The position numbers were made by a program, and so were the translations under genes. Below the pieces are notes generated by a model that saw only the letters and a program-made list of their open reading frames with translations, was not told where the DNA came from and did no database searches. A DNA stretch of 64,000 nt. Source: Methylobacterium cerastii. GTDB lineage: Bacteria > Pseudomonadota > Alphaproteobacteria > Rhizobiales > Beijerinckiaceae. Position 1 is the stretch's first letter. Every line of letters starts with the position of its first letter. The stretch spans positions 1 through 64,000 of the forward strand of contig NZ_BPQG01000030.1 in assembly GCF_022179125.1 (NCBI RefSeq). Direction: 5' to 3'. Positions 35,085-43,909 of this stretch are shown in pieces.

Positions 35085-35375
35085 TCAGCGGAGCGACAAG
35101 CGGGCGACTTCAGCCCGCTTCGCGCGGGCAGCGGCACCGCGAGTGCCCGGCTTCCAAGGCTCGGCGTTTCTCACAAGGTCGATGACGCCGGGTGTCTCTA
35201 CCACGACGCGGCCGGCGATCCGCTTCAGCGTCAGCCGCCCCTCGGCGGCAAGGCGGTATATCGTCGTCGGCGATAGGCCCGTCACATCCGTCGTGACCGT
35301 CATCCGAAGATGAGGACGCTGGTCCCAGGGGATCGTCTCCTTTGGGGTACCGGCACTCCGTGAACTTTGGGGCAT
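35085..35375 (-). CDS. Helix-turn-helix DNA-binding protein (AlpA/excisionase-like)
   Basis: The 96-aa protein has an HTH core at VTGLSPTTIYRLAAEGRLTLKRIAGRVVVETPGVIDLV (about 30-68), the layout of AlpA/MerR-type excisionases. A start at 35375 (MPQSSRSAG) or 35303 (MTVTTD) is possible. Three 9-bp GTCCG repeats lie 9-31 bp upstream of the 35375 start, so it probably binds them and controls itself. It may also act as directionality factor for the integrase. Confidence 0.75.
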   Translation of the reverse strand: MPQSSRSAGTPKETIPWDQRPHLRMTVTTDVTGLSPTTIYRLAAEGRLTLKRIAGRVVVETPGVIDLVRNAEPWKPGTRGAAARAKRAEVARLSLR

Positions 35376-35383
35376 TTGGATCC

Positions 35384-35406
35384 GTCCGCTTTGTCCGTTT
35401 CGTCCG
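35384..35406. repeat. 9-bp iterons (AAACGGACA type), array 2
   Basis: Three GTCCG units at 9-bp spacing (starts 35384, 35393, 35402), the complement of the units at 31607-31630. It lies directly upstream of the HTH gene. Confidence 0.6.
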
Positions 35407-35456
35407 CCAGAGAGAACCACGGCAAACAGGACAGCGCATGAGACAGAATGCGGGGG

Positions 35457-35885
35457 CTATTCGTCCGATAGGGCCGGCGGAGTTGAAAACTGAGCTTTGA
35501 GACCTTGAGGAACGTCGTCGTCGCACCAGCCGAGCTTTACCATCCGACGGTATGTTTTGGCATACATCTCTGGACGCGTGATGTTTCGATCACCTTCCCA
35601 ATCTTTTCGCTGATCAAAATATGCGGCCAGATGGAATTCATCCTCCTCGTCGCCGGAATTTTCACAAGCGAGACGACGCTTCGCCATTACGACTAATACG
35701 AACCGCCGCCAATTTTCTTCAACGTTTCTCTTTCTGCCGCGCTTCGGTCTAGCGGAACCTGATAAAAGGCTTCGAACTAGGTGTGCGAGCGGACCGCCAT
35801 GGCGCAGGTCTGCCACGGCTCGATCCGGATCGACGCCCTCAAGCAGGGCCCAGGTACGGAGCGCGCCTTCGACATCGTGTGTCAT
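35457..35885 (-). CDS. Hypothetical protein (142 aa)
   Basis: Its ATG overlaps the integrase stop (ATGA), so it is co-translated with the integrase. It is acidic at the start and carries a basic patch (RPKRGRKRNVEENWRRF, about 45-62). No family is recognised. The 3' part is AT-richer than its surroundings. It may be an integrase accessory or an unrelated island gene. Confidence 0.6.
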   Translation of the reverse strand: MTHDVEGALRTWALLEGVDPDRAVADLRHGGPLAHLVRSLLSGSARPKRGRKRNVEENWRRFVLVVMAKRRLACENSGDEEDEFHLAAYFDQRKDWEGDRNITRPEMYAKTYRRMVKLGWCDDDVPQGLKAQFSTPPALSDE

Positions 35886-37189
35886 GCTGCGACCGGCTGC
35901 AGCAGTGTCGGCTCGACCGGCGCAAGTGTCATCACGGCACGCCGAGCAATCTCTTCGGTCGCATCGACGATGTATGCCGCGTAGTGCTGCTCGATCATCT
36001 GGACGCTGGTGTCGTGGAGGGCGCCGACAAGGCGCACAGGCAGGCCGGCTCGAAGCCCTCTGACGATTGAACTATGTCGCAGCGAAAGCATCACCGTGTC
36101 GGCCGGGACGGCCGCCCGGGCAACTGTCGCAGCCCACGGCTTTTCCACCTCATAGGCTTCTCCCCACGCTCGCCGCTCGTGCCGTTCCCACCGGCCAGGC
36201 TGATCGCTCCGCCGATGCGACCACCGCAGCAGCAGCGGCTCGCGAGCATTACGCCCGGCCAGAATGGGCTGCAGGTTGGCTAACACGTCCGCCCCGATCG
36301 GCACCGCGATGTGCTCGGTCGCCTTGACGGACCGCCCCTTGCGAGACGTCGGCACCATGATCCGCATGCGGTCGACCTGGACGTCGCCGACTGTCAGCCG
36401 AGCGATCTGCGAAAAACGTGCACCCGTGGCGGCGGAGACCATGACGAGGTGGCCGAAATCGCCGGAAGGGTCCACCACGGCAGCCGCTTCAACGATCCGT
36501 CGGACCTCGACGTCGGTCAGGATCTGCTTTCGGGCGTTCGGCGCCGCAGCGGTCGCTTTGGTGCCGCTTTTGATCTCGCCGACGAGCCCGGCCGGTAGAC
36601 CGCGGCGGTGCTGATCCGCTTCGCTGTTCAGGGCGGCCCGCAGATCGTTTAGCAGGCGGTTCACGGACGATGTCGCCAGGCGAGCCGGCAACCTGCGGCG
36701 CCACGCCAGGATCGCCCCGGCCGTGAGCCTCGTCAGGTGCAGCGCGGCGAAGGCATCGTCCGTCAGCACGTATTTCGCGAGGCGACCCTCGGCGTTGCGC
36801 CCTGCACGCTCGGACCGCGCCCGTCGGCTCATCCCGTAGTTCACGACGGCGGAGCGCACCGTTGGAGCTCGAGACGCTACTTCCGCGTCAACGGCTGCCT
36901 CGAGCCGCGCGAAGTGCTCGCGCGCCCACGCAAGCGATGCCGTGACCGCCGCCGGATACGAGATCGCGTCGGTGTCGGCTTTCGCATCGTCCGCCGGCGC
37001 GAGCCTCTCCTCGACACGCTTGCCGTCGATGACGAGCTTGGCGACCCAGGAGCCCGCGCCTCGCGCCGGCTTCCGGTAGCCCAGCGAAACGCCGCCTCGG
37101 CCGCCGGACACACCTTGCCAATAAGGGTTCTTCCGCGCCGGCAGCTTGCCTCGCTTCGCAGCGGTATCGATCGGCAGGGGCTTCGGCAT
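35882..37189 (-). CDS. int: Tyrosine recombinase (island integrase)
   Basis: The 435-aa integrase lies 107 bp from the attR repeat, as expected for tRNA-targeting islands. The catalytic set is visible: Arg in TGARFSQIARL (about residue 255), LRHSSIVRGL (HxxR) near 370, and the Tyr nucleophile in MIEQHYAAYI near 405. The N-terminal part (to about 215) is the arm- and core-binding region. The start MPKPLPIDTAAK is preceded by GGGACG; an in-frame ATG eight codons earlier lacks a good ribosome-binding site. It probably catalyses integration and excision at tRNA-Arg. Confidence 0.92.
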   Translation of the reverse strand: MPKPLPIDTAAKRGKLPARKNPYWQGVSGGRGGVSLGYRKPARGAGSWVAKLVIDGKRVEERLAPADDAKADTDAISYPAAVTASLAWAREHFARLEAAVDAEVASRAPTVRSAVVNYGMSRRARSERAGRNAEGRLAKYVLTDDAFAALHLTRLTAGAILAWRRRLPARLATSSVNRLLNDLRAALNSEADQHRRGLPAGLVGEIKSGTKATAAAPNARKQILTDVEVRRIVEAAAVVDPSGDFGHLVMVSAATGARFSQIARLTVGDVQVDRMRIMVPTSRKGRSVKATEHIAVPIGADVLANLQPILAGRNAREPLLLRWSHRRSDQPGRWERHERRAWGEAYEVEKPWAATVARAAVPADTVMLSLRHSSIVRGLRAGLPVRLVGALHDTSVQMIEQHYAAYIVDATEEIARRAVMTLAPVEPTLLQPVAA

Positions 37190-37295
37190 CACACGTCCCA
37201 CACTGCGGCTCACACAGTGGGTAGGTTAGATAGGTCAGAAAAGATAGGCAAACACAGCGCATTGCTTCGTGTCTGGTTGTCTCTTTAGACCATTA

Positions 37296-37346
37296 GTTGC
37301 CCTCCGAAGGCAAAGGTCACACGTTCGAATCGTGTCGGGTGCGCCA
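37296..37346 (+). repeat. Attachment site attR (51-bp copy of tRNA-Arg 3' end)
   Basis: Identical to 14899-14949. The tRNA 5' part is missing, so this is the recombination product and not a functional tRNA. Confidence 0.95.
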
Positions 37347-37764
37347 TTTCCATAGAAAACCGCGAACACGATGCGCGGCCGATGAGTCGGCGTCAGCGAT
37401 GACGGTTTTACGGATTGGCTTTGTCCCCTCCAATCCAGAGTAAATCGATCTCGACGCGATCGGCACGCCTCGAAGCCAAGCTTCGTCGAACGGGTTTCGA
37501 CCGCCTGTAATGCGCTCGCGTCTGAACGCACCGAAGCCTTCGATCAGTCTGCGGTAGATCAACCCGCCGGAAGAACCCGACGAGGTGCGGAGCAGGGGCT
37601 GCGAGCTGCCGGCGCGGGGCAGGTGTTTCGCGAGCATGTCCGCGTGGCGCTGGGCCGCGCCTTGGAGGGCATGCGGACCGACGGGGCGGCTTTGCGACGA
37701 ACGCCTGCTCCCGGCCTCGTCGAGAGACCGGGAGGGTCGGCGAGCCCGGGCATACCGGGCGCGA
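37347..37764. other. Gap at the right island junction
   Basis: About 420 bp. Minus-strand frames through attR give the common false tRNA-derived reading ([15 protein letters not shown]). A plus-strand frame at 37623 has a possible REHVRVALGRALEGMRTDG helix but no family match. Nothing convincing is seen. Confidence 0.5.
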
Positions 37765-38142
37765 TCAATCGACGGCCGCGGCCTCGAGCGTCACGGCCTT
37801 GGTCCGGGACGGCTGGACCAGGATGCGGTCGCCGGCGCGGCTGATCTCGATCGTCTCGGCAGGCGCGTCGGCCTGGCGGGGGGTCGAGAGCGTGACGCTC
37901 TGGTCGTCGGCCAGCACCGTCTCGAAGCGGACGGCCGGGGCGGCGGCCCGGGGCGCCAGGGTGACGACGACGCGGTAGCCCTTCGGCTCGGCCGTGTAGT
38001 AGGCGACGCCCGAGAGCGTGCCGAGATCGACGCTGCCGGCCTGGGCCGGCTTGATCTCGGCGGCGGCCGCCGTGCCGAGGCCGGCGGAGAGGGCGAGGAT
38101 CGCGGCGAGGGCGACGGTGCGGCTGCGGGTCTTGGTGAACAT
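37765..38142 (-). CDS. Small secreted hypothetical protein (125 aa)
   Basis: It starts MFTKTRSRTVALAAILALSAGLGTAAAAEI, a clean Sec signal peptide with cleavage after AAA (about residue 27). The mature part is beta-rich, Ala-rich and Arg-poor, with no cysteine. It is transcribed divergently from the LysR gene, whose product may control it. No family is recognised. Confidence 0.7.
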   Translation of the reverse strand: MFTKTRSRTVALAAILALSAGLGTAAAAEIKPAQAGSVDLGTLSGVAYYTAEPKGYRVVVTLAPRAAAPAVRFETVLADDQSVTLSTPRQADAPAETIEISRAGDRILVQPSRTKAVTLEAAAVD

Positions 38143-38239
38143 GGTCGTGTGACTTTCGTGCTGCGAAGGGCCCGATGCCCTTGCCTTGGTCACGAATATG
38201 TTCTGCAGTGCAGCATGGATCAAACCGATCGTATCGTTG

Positions 38240-39178
38240 ATGACTATCGATCATATCGATCTTAGCCGCGTCGACCTGAACCTCCTCGTCGCCCTCGACG
38301 CGATGCTCGCCGAGCGAAGCGTGACGCGCGCCGCGGCCCGGATCGGCGTCGGCCAGTCGGCGATGAGCTCGAGCCTCGCCCGCCTGCGCCGGCTGTTCGA
38401 CGACGAGCTGCTGACCCGCGCCCCCGACGGGATGCGCCCGACCCCGCGCGCGCTGGCACTCGTCGAGCCGGTTCGCGCGGCCCTGCGACAGATCCAGGCG
38501 ATCGTGCGGCGCGAGGCGGCGTTCGACCCGGCGACGACCGAGCGGACCTTCACCGTGAGCCTGCCGGACAGCACCGAGGTGCTGCTCGGGCCGCGGCTGC
38601 TCGGTTACCTGCGCGCGGAGGCGCCGGGCATCCGCCTGCTGCTGCGCTCGGTCGATCGCACGCACATCCTGGAGGAGCTCGACGCGGACCGGGTCGACCT
38701 CGCGATCGGCTTCGGGTTCGAGGGCCAGACCCACCACAAGCAGCGGCTGCTCTACCGCGACACCTACGTCTGCCTGTTCGACGCCGGCCAGGTCGGGCTC
38801 GTACCGCCGATCTCGCTCGACGACTACCTGCGCTTCCCGCACATCCTCACCAGCCTGCGCGAGACCGCCCACGGGGTCGTCGACGACGCGCTGGCCAAGA
38901 TCGGCCGGGCGCGCACCCTCGCGCTCACGACGCCGCGCTTCCTGGTGGTGCCGTTCCTGGTGCGCGCCGCACCGGTGATCACGACGATGCACGCGCGCCT
39001 CGCGACCTACTTCGCCGACGCCCTCGGCCTGACGGTGAGCCCGGCGCCGGTGGCGCTCGAAGAGGTCGCCGTCTCGATGCTCTGGCACACCTCCTACGAC
39101 GACGACCCGGCCCACCGCTGGCTGCGGCAGGTGCTGGTGCGGCTGGCGGGGGAGGCGGCGGAGGCCGAGCGGCTTTGA
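38240..39178 (+). CDS. LysR-family transcriptional regulator
   Basis: The 312-aa protein has an N-terminal winged HTH (DLNLLVALDAMLAERSVTRAAARIGVGQSAMSSSLARLR, about 10-45) and a PBP2-like effector domain (about 95-300). The start MTIDHIDLS is chosen by family fit. It is divergent from the secreted protein gene; LysR proteins commonly control such divergent neighbours. The effector is unknown. Confidence 0.88.
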   Translation: MTIDHIDLSRVDLNLLVALDAMLAERSVTRAAARIGVGQSAMSSSLARLRRLFDDELLTRAPDGMRPTPRALALVEPVRAALRQIQAIVRREAAFDPATTERTFTVSLPDSTEVLLGPRLLGYLRAEAPGIRLLLRSVDRTHILEELDADRVDLAIGFGFEGQTHHKQRLLYRDTYVCLFDAGQVGLVPPISLDDYLRFPHILTSLRETAHGVVDDALAKIGRARTLALTTPRFLVVPFLVRAAPVITTMHARLATYFADALGLTVSPAPVALEEVAVSMLWHTSYDDDPAHRWLRQVLVRLAGEAAEAERL

Positions 39179-39512
39179 GGGGGTGGAGGCGGGCCAGCGG
39201 CATTCGCATCGCGCGATCGTCGATCGACGCATATCCTGGGATATGCCGGGCCTCGCATTGAACCTCGGCAGAGAAAGCCGCGCATCCCCTCATCTCCGCA
39301 CGCGGGGAAAGGGCTTTGCCGACCTCGTCGTCGGCAACACGAGGCGGCAGCCGAAGGCGGCAGCCGAAGGCGAGGGGGCGCGAACGGTCGAGACTTTTCC
39401 GGCCGCTCCCCCTCACCGCCGCTGCGGCTTCGCCTTCGCTACCCGGCTGCACGACGAGGTGCAGCCGGGCCTCTCCCCGCGTGCGGGGAGAGGGGAGACC
39501 CGCGCCGTCCGA
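39179..39512. other. Intergenic repeat region
   Basis: No gene. It contains two strong hairpins at 39441-39492 and a related CCCCTCATCTCCGCACGCGGGG fragment at 39284-39306. This is the usual look of dispersed intergenic repeats in this group of bacteria. Confidence 0.5.
39441..39492. repeat. REP-like hairpins
   Basis: CCCGGCTGCAC...GTGCAGCCGGG (39442-39469) is followed directly by CTCTCCCCGC-GT-GCGGGGAGAG (39471-39492). They lie just downstream of the minus-strand solute-binding gene and could stop transcription or protect mRNA ends. Confidence 0.7.
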
Positions 39513-41168
39513 TCACGCCAACGTCGTCAGGTCCTGGAACCAGTGCTGGGCCTGGGTGTAGCCCTTCACCTTCTTCGAGAGCGCGTGCGGGTTGGTGTCG
39601 TGCACGACCCAGACCTGCACCGCCTCGTCGACCACGATCTCGTGGATGCGGGCCAGGAGCTTGTCCTGCTCGGCCGGGTCGAGGCTGGCCTTGACCTTGT
39701 CGCAGAGGGCGTCGACCTCGGCGTTCTTCCAGTGGCTCCAGTTCACCCCGTTCGGCGCGACCTGGCGCGAATCGTAGAAGCGCAGGATCGCGTAGAACGG
39801 GTCGGAGGTGACGTAGGCGATGTTTCCGGCCGAGATGCCCTTCTGGCTCGGGTCGGCCGCGCCCTGGCGCCAGCCGGTGTAGGCGACCTCCAGCTCGACG
39901 GTCTTGAACTCCACCTGGATGCCGATCTCGGCCCAGCTCTGCTGGATGAACTCGTTGATCGGCAAGGACAGCATCTGCCCGGTGCCGCCGGTGGGAATCA
40001 GGATCGTCGCCTTCATCGGGTTCTTCACCGAGAAGCCGGCCTCCTCGACGAGCTTCTTGGCCGCCGCGACGTCGGTCTTGATCTGGAAGGTCGGCTTGCC
40101 GAACCACGGGCTCGACGCCTGGACCTGCCCGACGGCCGGGGCGGCGAGGCCGCCCATCAGCTGGACCACGCCGTCGCGGTCGATGGCGAGGTTGGCGGCC
40201 TTGCGCAGGCGGATGTCGCGCCAGGGCGAGCCCTCGACCATCGACAGGTGGTAGTTCCACACGTGCGGCGTGTCGTTGCCGACGATCCGCATGCCGGCGG
40301 CCTTGAGGCGCGGCACGGCATCGGGCGCCGGCAGCTCGATCAGGTCCACGTTGCCCGAGAGCAGAGCGTTCACCCGGGCGAGGTCTTCCGGCACGCAGGC
40401 CAGCGTCAGCTTGGCGAGCTTCGGCGCGCGCTTGGGGTTCCAGTAGGCCTCGTTCGCCACCAGTTCGAGGCGGACGCGGGGCTGCAGCACGCCGATCTTG
40501 TAGGGGCCGGTGCCGGAGGGCTGGAACGCGAATTTCGACCAGTCGCGCCCGACCGCTTCGAACTGCGCCGGCGACGAGATCAGGAACCACAGCATCTGGT
40601 ACGGGAACAGGCTGTCGGCCGTCTTGGTGGTGACCTGCACGGTCATCGCGTCGAGCTTCTTGTAGGACGCGACGCCGGGCAGGCGCGGGCGCACCTGGGC
40701 GGCCTGGCGCTGATCGAAGTGCGGCGCCTCCTTGTTGAGCACCTTGTCGAAGTTCCAGATCACCGCGTCGGCGTCGAAGGCCGAGCCGTCGTGGAACTTG
40801 ACCCCGTCGCGCAGGCGGAACGTCCAGTTCCTGCGGTCGGCCGGGTCGCTCTCCCATGCGGTCGCGAGGCCGGGCACCATCTTGCCCGGACGGTCCGAGA
40901 CGTCGAGCTCCCAGGCGATCAGCGGATCGTAGAGGGTCAGCCCGGTGAATTGGTAGCCGCCCGCGCCCTTGTCCGGCTGGCCGGTGGTGAGCGGCAGGTC
41001 CGACATCGAGATGCCGTAGGTCAGGCTGCCGGAGGGCGCACCTGCGGCCGGCGCCGGTGCGCCTTGCGCGAGGGCGCCGGCCGCCGCGAGCGGCCAGCCG
41101 GCGGCGAGCGCACCAAGGGCGGCGCTGCCGAGCATGAGGTGGCGGCGCGTGAGCGAAGTCTTGTCCAT
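39513..41168 (-). CDS. ABC transporter substrate-binding protein, family 5 (peptide/opine type)
   Basis: A 551-aa periplasmic solute-binding protein. The start is MDKTSLTRRHLMLG; the RRHLMLG motif and hydrophobic stretch suggest export by the Tat pathway, with cleavage near ALA-QG (about 36). The SBP_bac_5 features are present: LTLYDPLIAWE, FRLRDGVKFHDGSAFDADAV and IRLRKAANLAIDRD. No permease or ATPase genes lie next to it, so the rest of the transporter is elsewhere or it is an orphan. The ligand is unknown. Confidence 0.88.
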   Translation of the reverse strand: MDKTSLTRRHLMLGSAALGALAAGWPLAAAGALAQGAPAPAAGAPSGSLTYGISMSDLPLTTGQPDKGAGGYQFTGLTLYDPLIAWELDVSDRPGKMVPGLATAWESDPADRRNWTFRLRDGVKFHDGSAFDADAVIWNFDKVLNKEAPHFDQRQAAQVRPRLPGVASYKKLDAMTVQVTTKTADSLFPYQMLWFLISSPAQFEAVGRDWSKFAFQPSGTGPYKIGVLQPRVRLELVANEAYWNPKRAPKLAKLTLACVPEDLARVNALLSGNVDLIELPAPDAVPRLKAAGMRIVGNDTPHVWNYHLSMVEGSPWRDIRLRKAANLAIDRDGVVQLMGGLAAPAVGQVQASSPWFGKPTFQIKTDVAAAKKLVEEAGFSVKNPMKATILIPTGGTGQMLSLPINEFIQQSWAEIGIQVEFKTVELEVAYTGWRQGAADPSQKGISAGNIAYVTSDPFYAILRFYDSRQVAPNGVNWSHWKNAEVDALCDKVKASLDPAEQDKLLARIHEIVVDEAVQVWVVHDTNPHALSKKVKGYTQAQHWFQDLTTLA

Positions 41169-41379
41169 CGGGCACTTTTCGATCGCGGGGCGGGAACGGC
41201 CCGCGCATCGAAGGACCCGGCGACGCCGCCCGCCAAGCGGTCGGCCTACCGTGTCCGCGGCAAGGAGGAGCCTCCTTGCACCGTGCCGCGCAGGCATGCG
41301 CCGGGGAGAGGCACACAATATGCCAAGCGGCGGTTCCGCGCCTGACAACCAGTAGTTTGCGCCGTCGGGGGCGGTCCCC

Positions 41380-43026
<1,647 letters not shown>

Positions 43027-43071
43027 TCAGGGACTTTCCGCCCAACAACCCGGTTTCGCGGGAGCGGTCAA

Positions 43072-43686
43072 TCAGGCGTCCGGCGCGAGGAAGCGGGCCA
43101 CGAGCATCCGGGCGAGGTCGATGGGCGCCGCGTCCGTCAGCGCCCCGAGCTTGCCCGAGGTGGAGAGCGAGGCGAGCCCGTGGAGCGAGGCCCACAGGGC
43201 GGCGACCGCCCGGGCGCGCTCGTCGGCGGCGGGAAGCAGCGGCTTCAGCGTCGCGTCGACGAGATCGGTGGCGCCCGCCAGCGCCTCCCAGTACCAGTCC
43301 GGCACCGCGGCGCCGCGCGCGGGCGCATGGTCGGAGACGAGGCTCCAGACCGCCGGGTCCGCGGCGACGAAGCCGAGGTAGGCCTCGGCCAGGGCCGCCG
43401 CGTTCGCCCGCGGCGACGCCTCGGGATCGATGGCGGATTCGAGGGCGGCCTTCAGACGGCCGAAGGTGCGGGCGTTCACCCGAAGCAGCACCGCGTCGAG
43501 GTCGCCGACCGCGTTGTAGATCGAGTTCGGCGCGTAGCCGATGGCGGTCGCGAGCGGCCGCATCCCAAGGGCGCGCACGCCCTGGTCCCGGACGATGCCC
43601 TCGGCGGCCGCGCAGACCAGCGCGACGAAGCCGGCCCGGTCGAGGTCGCCGCGCGGCCCGGCGGCGCACTTCTTAACGGTCTTCAC
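43072..43686 (-). CDS. TetR-family regulator (WHG domain)
   Basis: The 204-aa protein begins at a GTG (VKTVKKCAAGPRGDLDRAGF). The HTH is at VRALGMRPLATAIGYAPNSIYNAVGDLDAVLL (about 35-66), and the C-terminal half matches the TetR C-terminal WHG-type domain. It is divergent from the phospholipid acyltransferase gene, with two inverted repeats between them, so it most likely represses that gene and itself. Confidence 0.85.
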   Translation of the reverse strand: MKTVKKCAAGPRGDLDRAGFVALVCAAAEGIVRDQGVRALGMRPLATAIGYAPNSIYNAVGDLDAVLLRVNARTFGRLKAALESAIDPEASPRANAAALAEAYLGFVAADPAVWSLVSDHAPARGAAVPDWYWEALAGATDLVDATLKPLLPAADERARAVAALWASLHGLASLSTSGKLGALTDAAPIDLARMLVARFLAPDA

Positions 43687-43738
43687 GCTATGGCCCCGGT
43701 AGTGTCTCGTGCGGTCGCGCACGGGATCGAGTGATAGA

Positions 43739-43802
43739 TTGCACGGCGTGCAAGAACAAGCTTGCGCGCAGCCGCAGACTGCATAGTTTGCACGTTGTTC
43801 AA
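43739..43802. promoter_or_regulatory. Two TetR operator candidates
   Basis: A perfect TTGCAC-GGC-GTGCAA at 43739-43753 and an imperfect TTGCAC-GTT-GTTCAA at 43788-43802 lie between the divergent TetR and LplT-Aas-like genes. Their spacing (49 bp centre to centre) and position fit a TetR dimer site at both promoters. Confidence 0.65.
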
Positions 43803-43909
43803 ATTGCGGTGGTGGGGCGCGGCGGACTTGGGTCCCCAGCCCACGCAGGACCGGGATTTGACGCGACCGCACGGGTTGAGCCAGTCATGGCCCAGCCGGG
43901 GAGACCGCC

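Larger units (their letters stand above)
14899..37346. mobile_element. Genomic island of about 22.4 kb in tRNA-Arg
   Basis: The element is bounded by a 51-bp direct repeat of the tRNA-Arg 3' end, with a tyrosine integrase next to the distal copy. Inside lie surface-modification cargo (15.8-26.3 kb) and phage-like replication and packaging genes (26.3-37.2 kb). There is no portal, capsid, tail, lysis or large-terminase gene, so it is not a complete prophage. It most resembles an integrated satellite or a cargo-bearing island. Whether the whole 22 kb moves as one unit, or the cargo arrived separately, cannot be told from sequence. Confidence 0.88.

Noticed and set aside
37235-37531. Minus-strand frame with [15 protein letters not shown]
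   Set aside because: This is the usual false protein produced by reading a tRNA end, here the attR copy.
37559-39232. Long minus-strand frame covering the LysR gene
   Set aside because: It is antisense to the LysR gene, rich in Arg/Gly/Ala as GC-rich shadow frames are, and has no family content.
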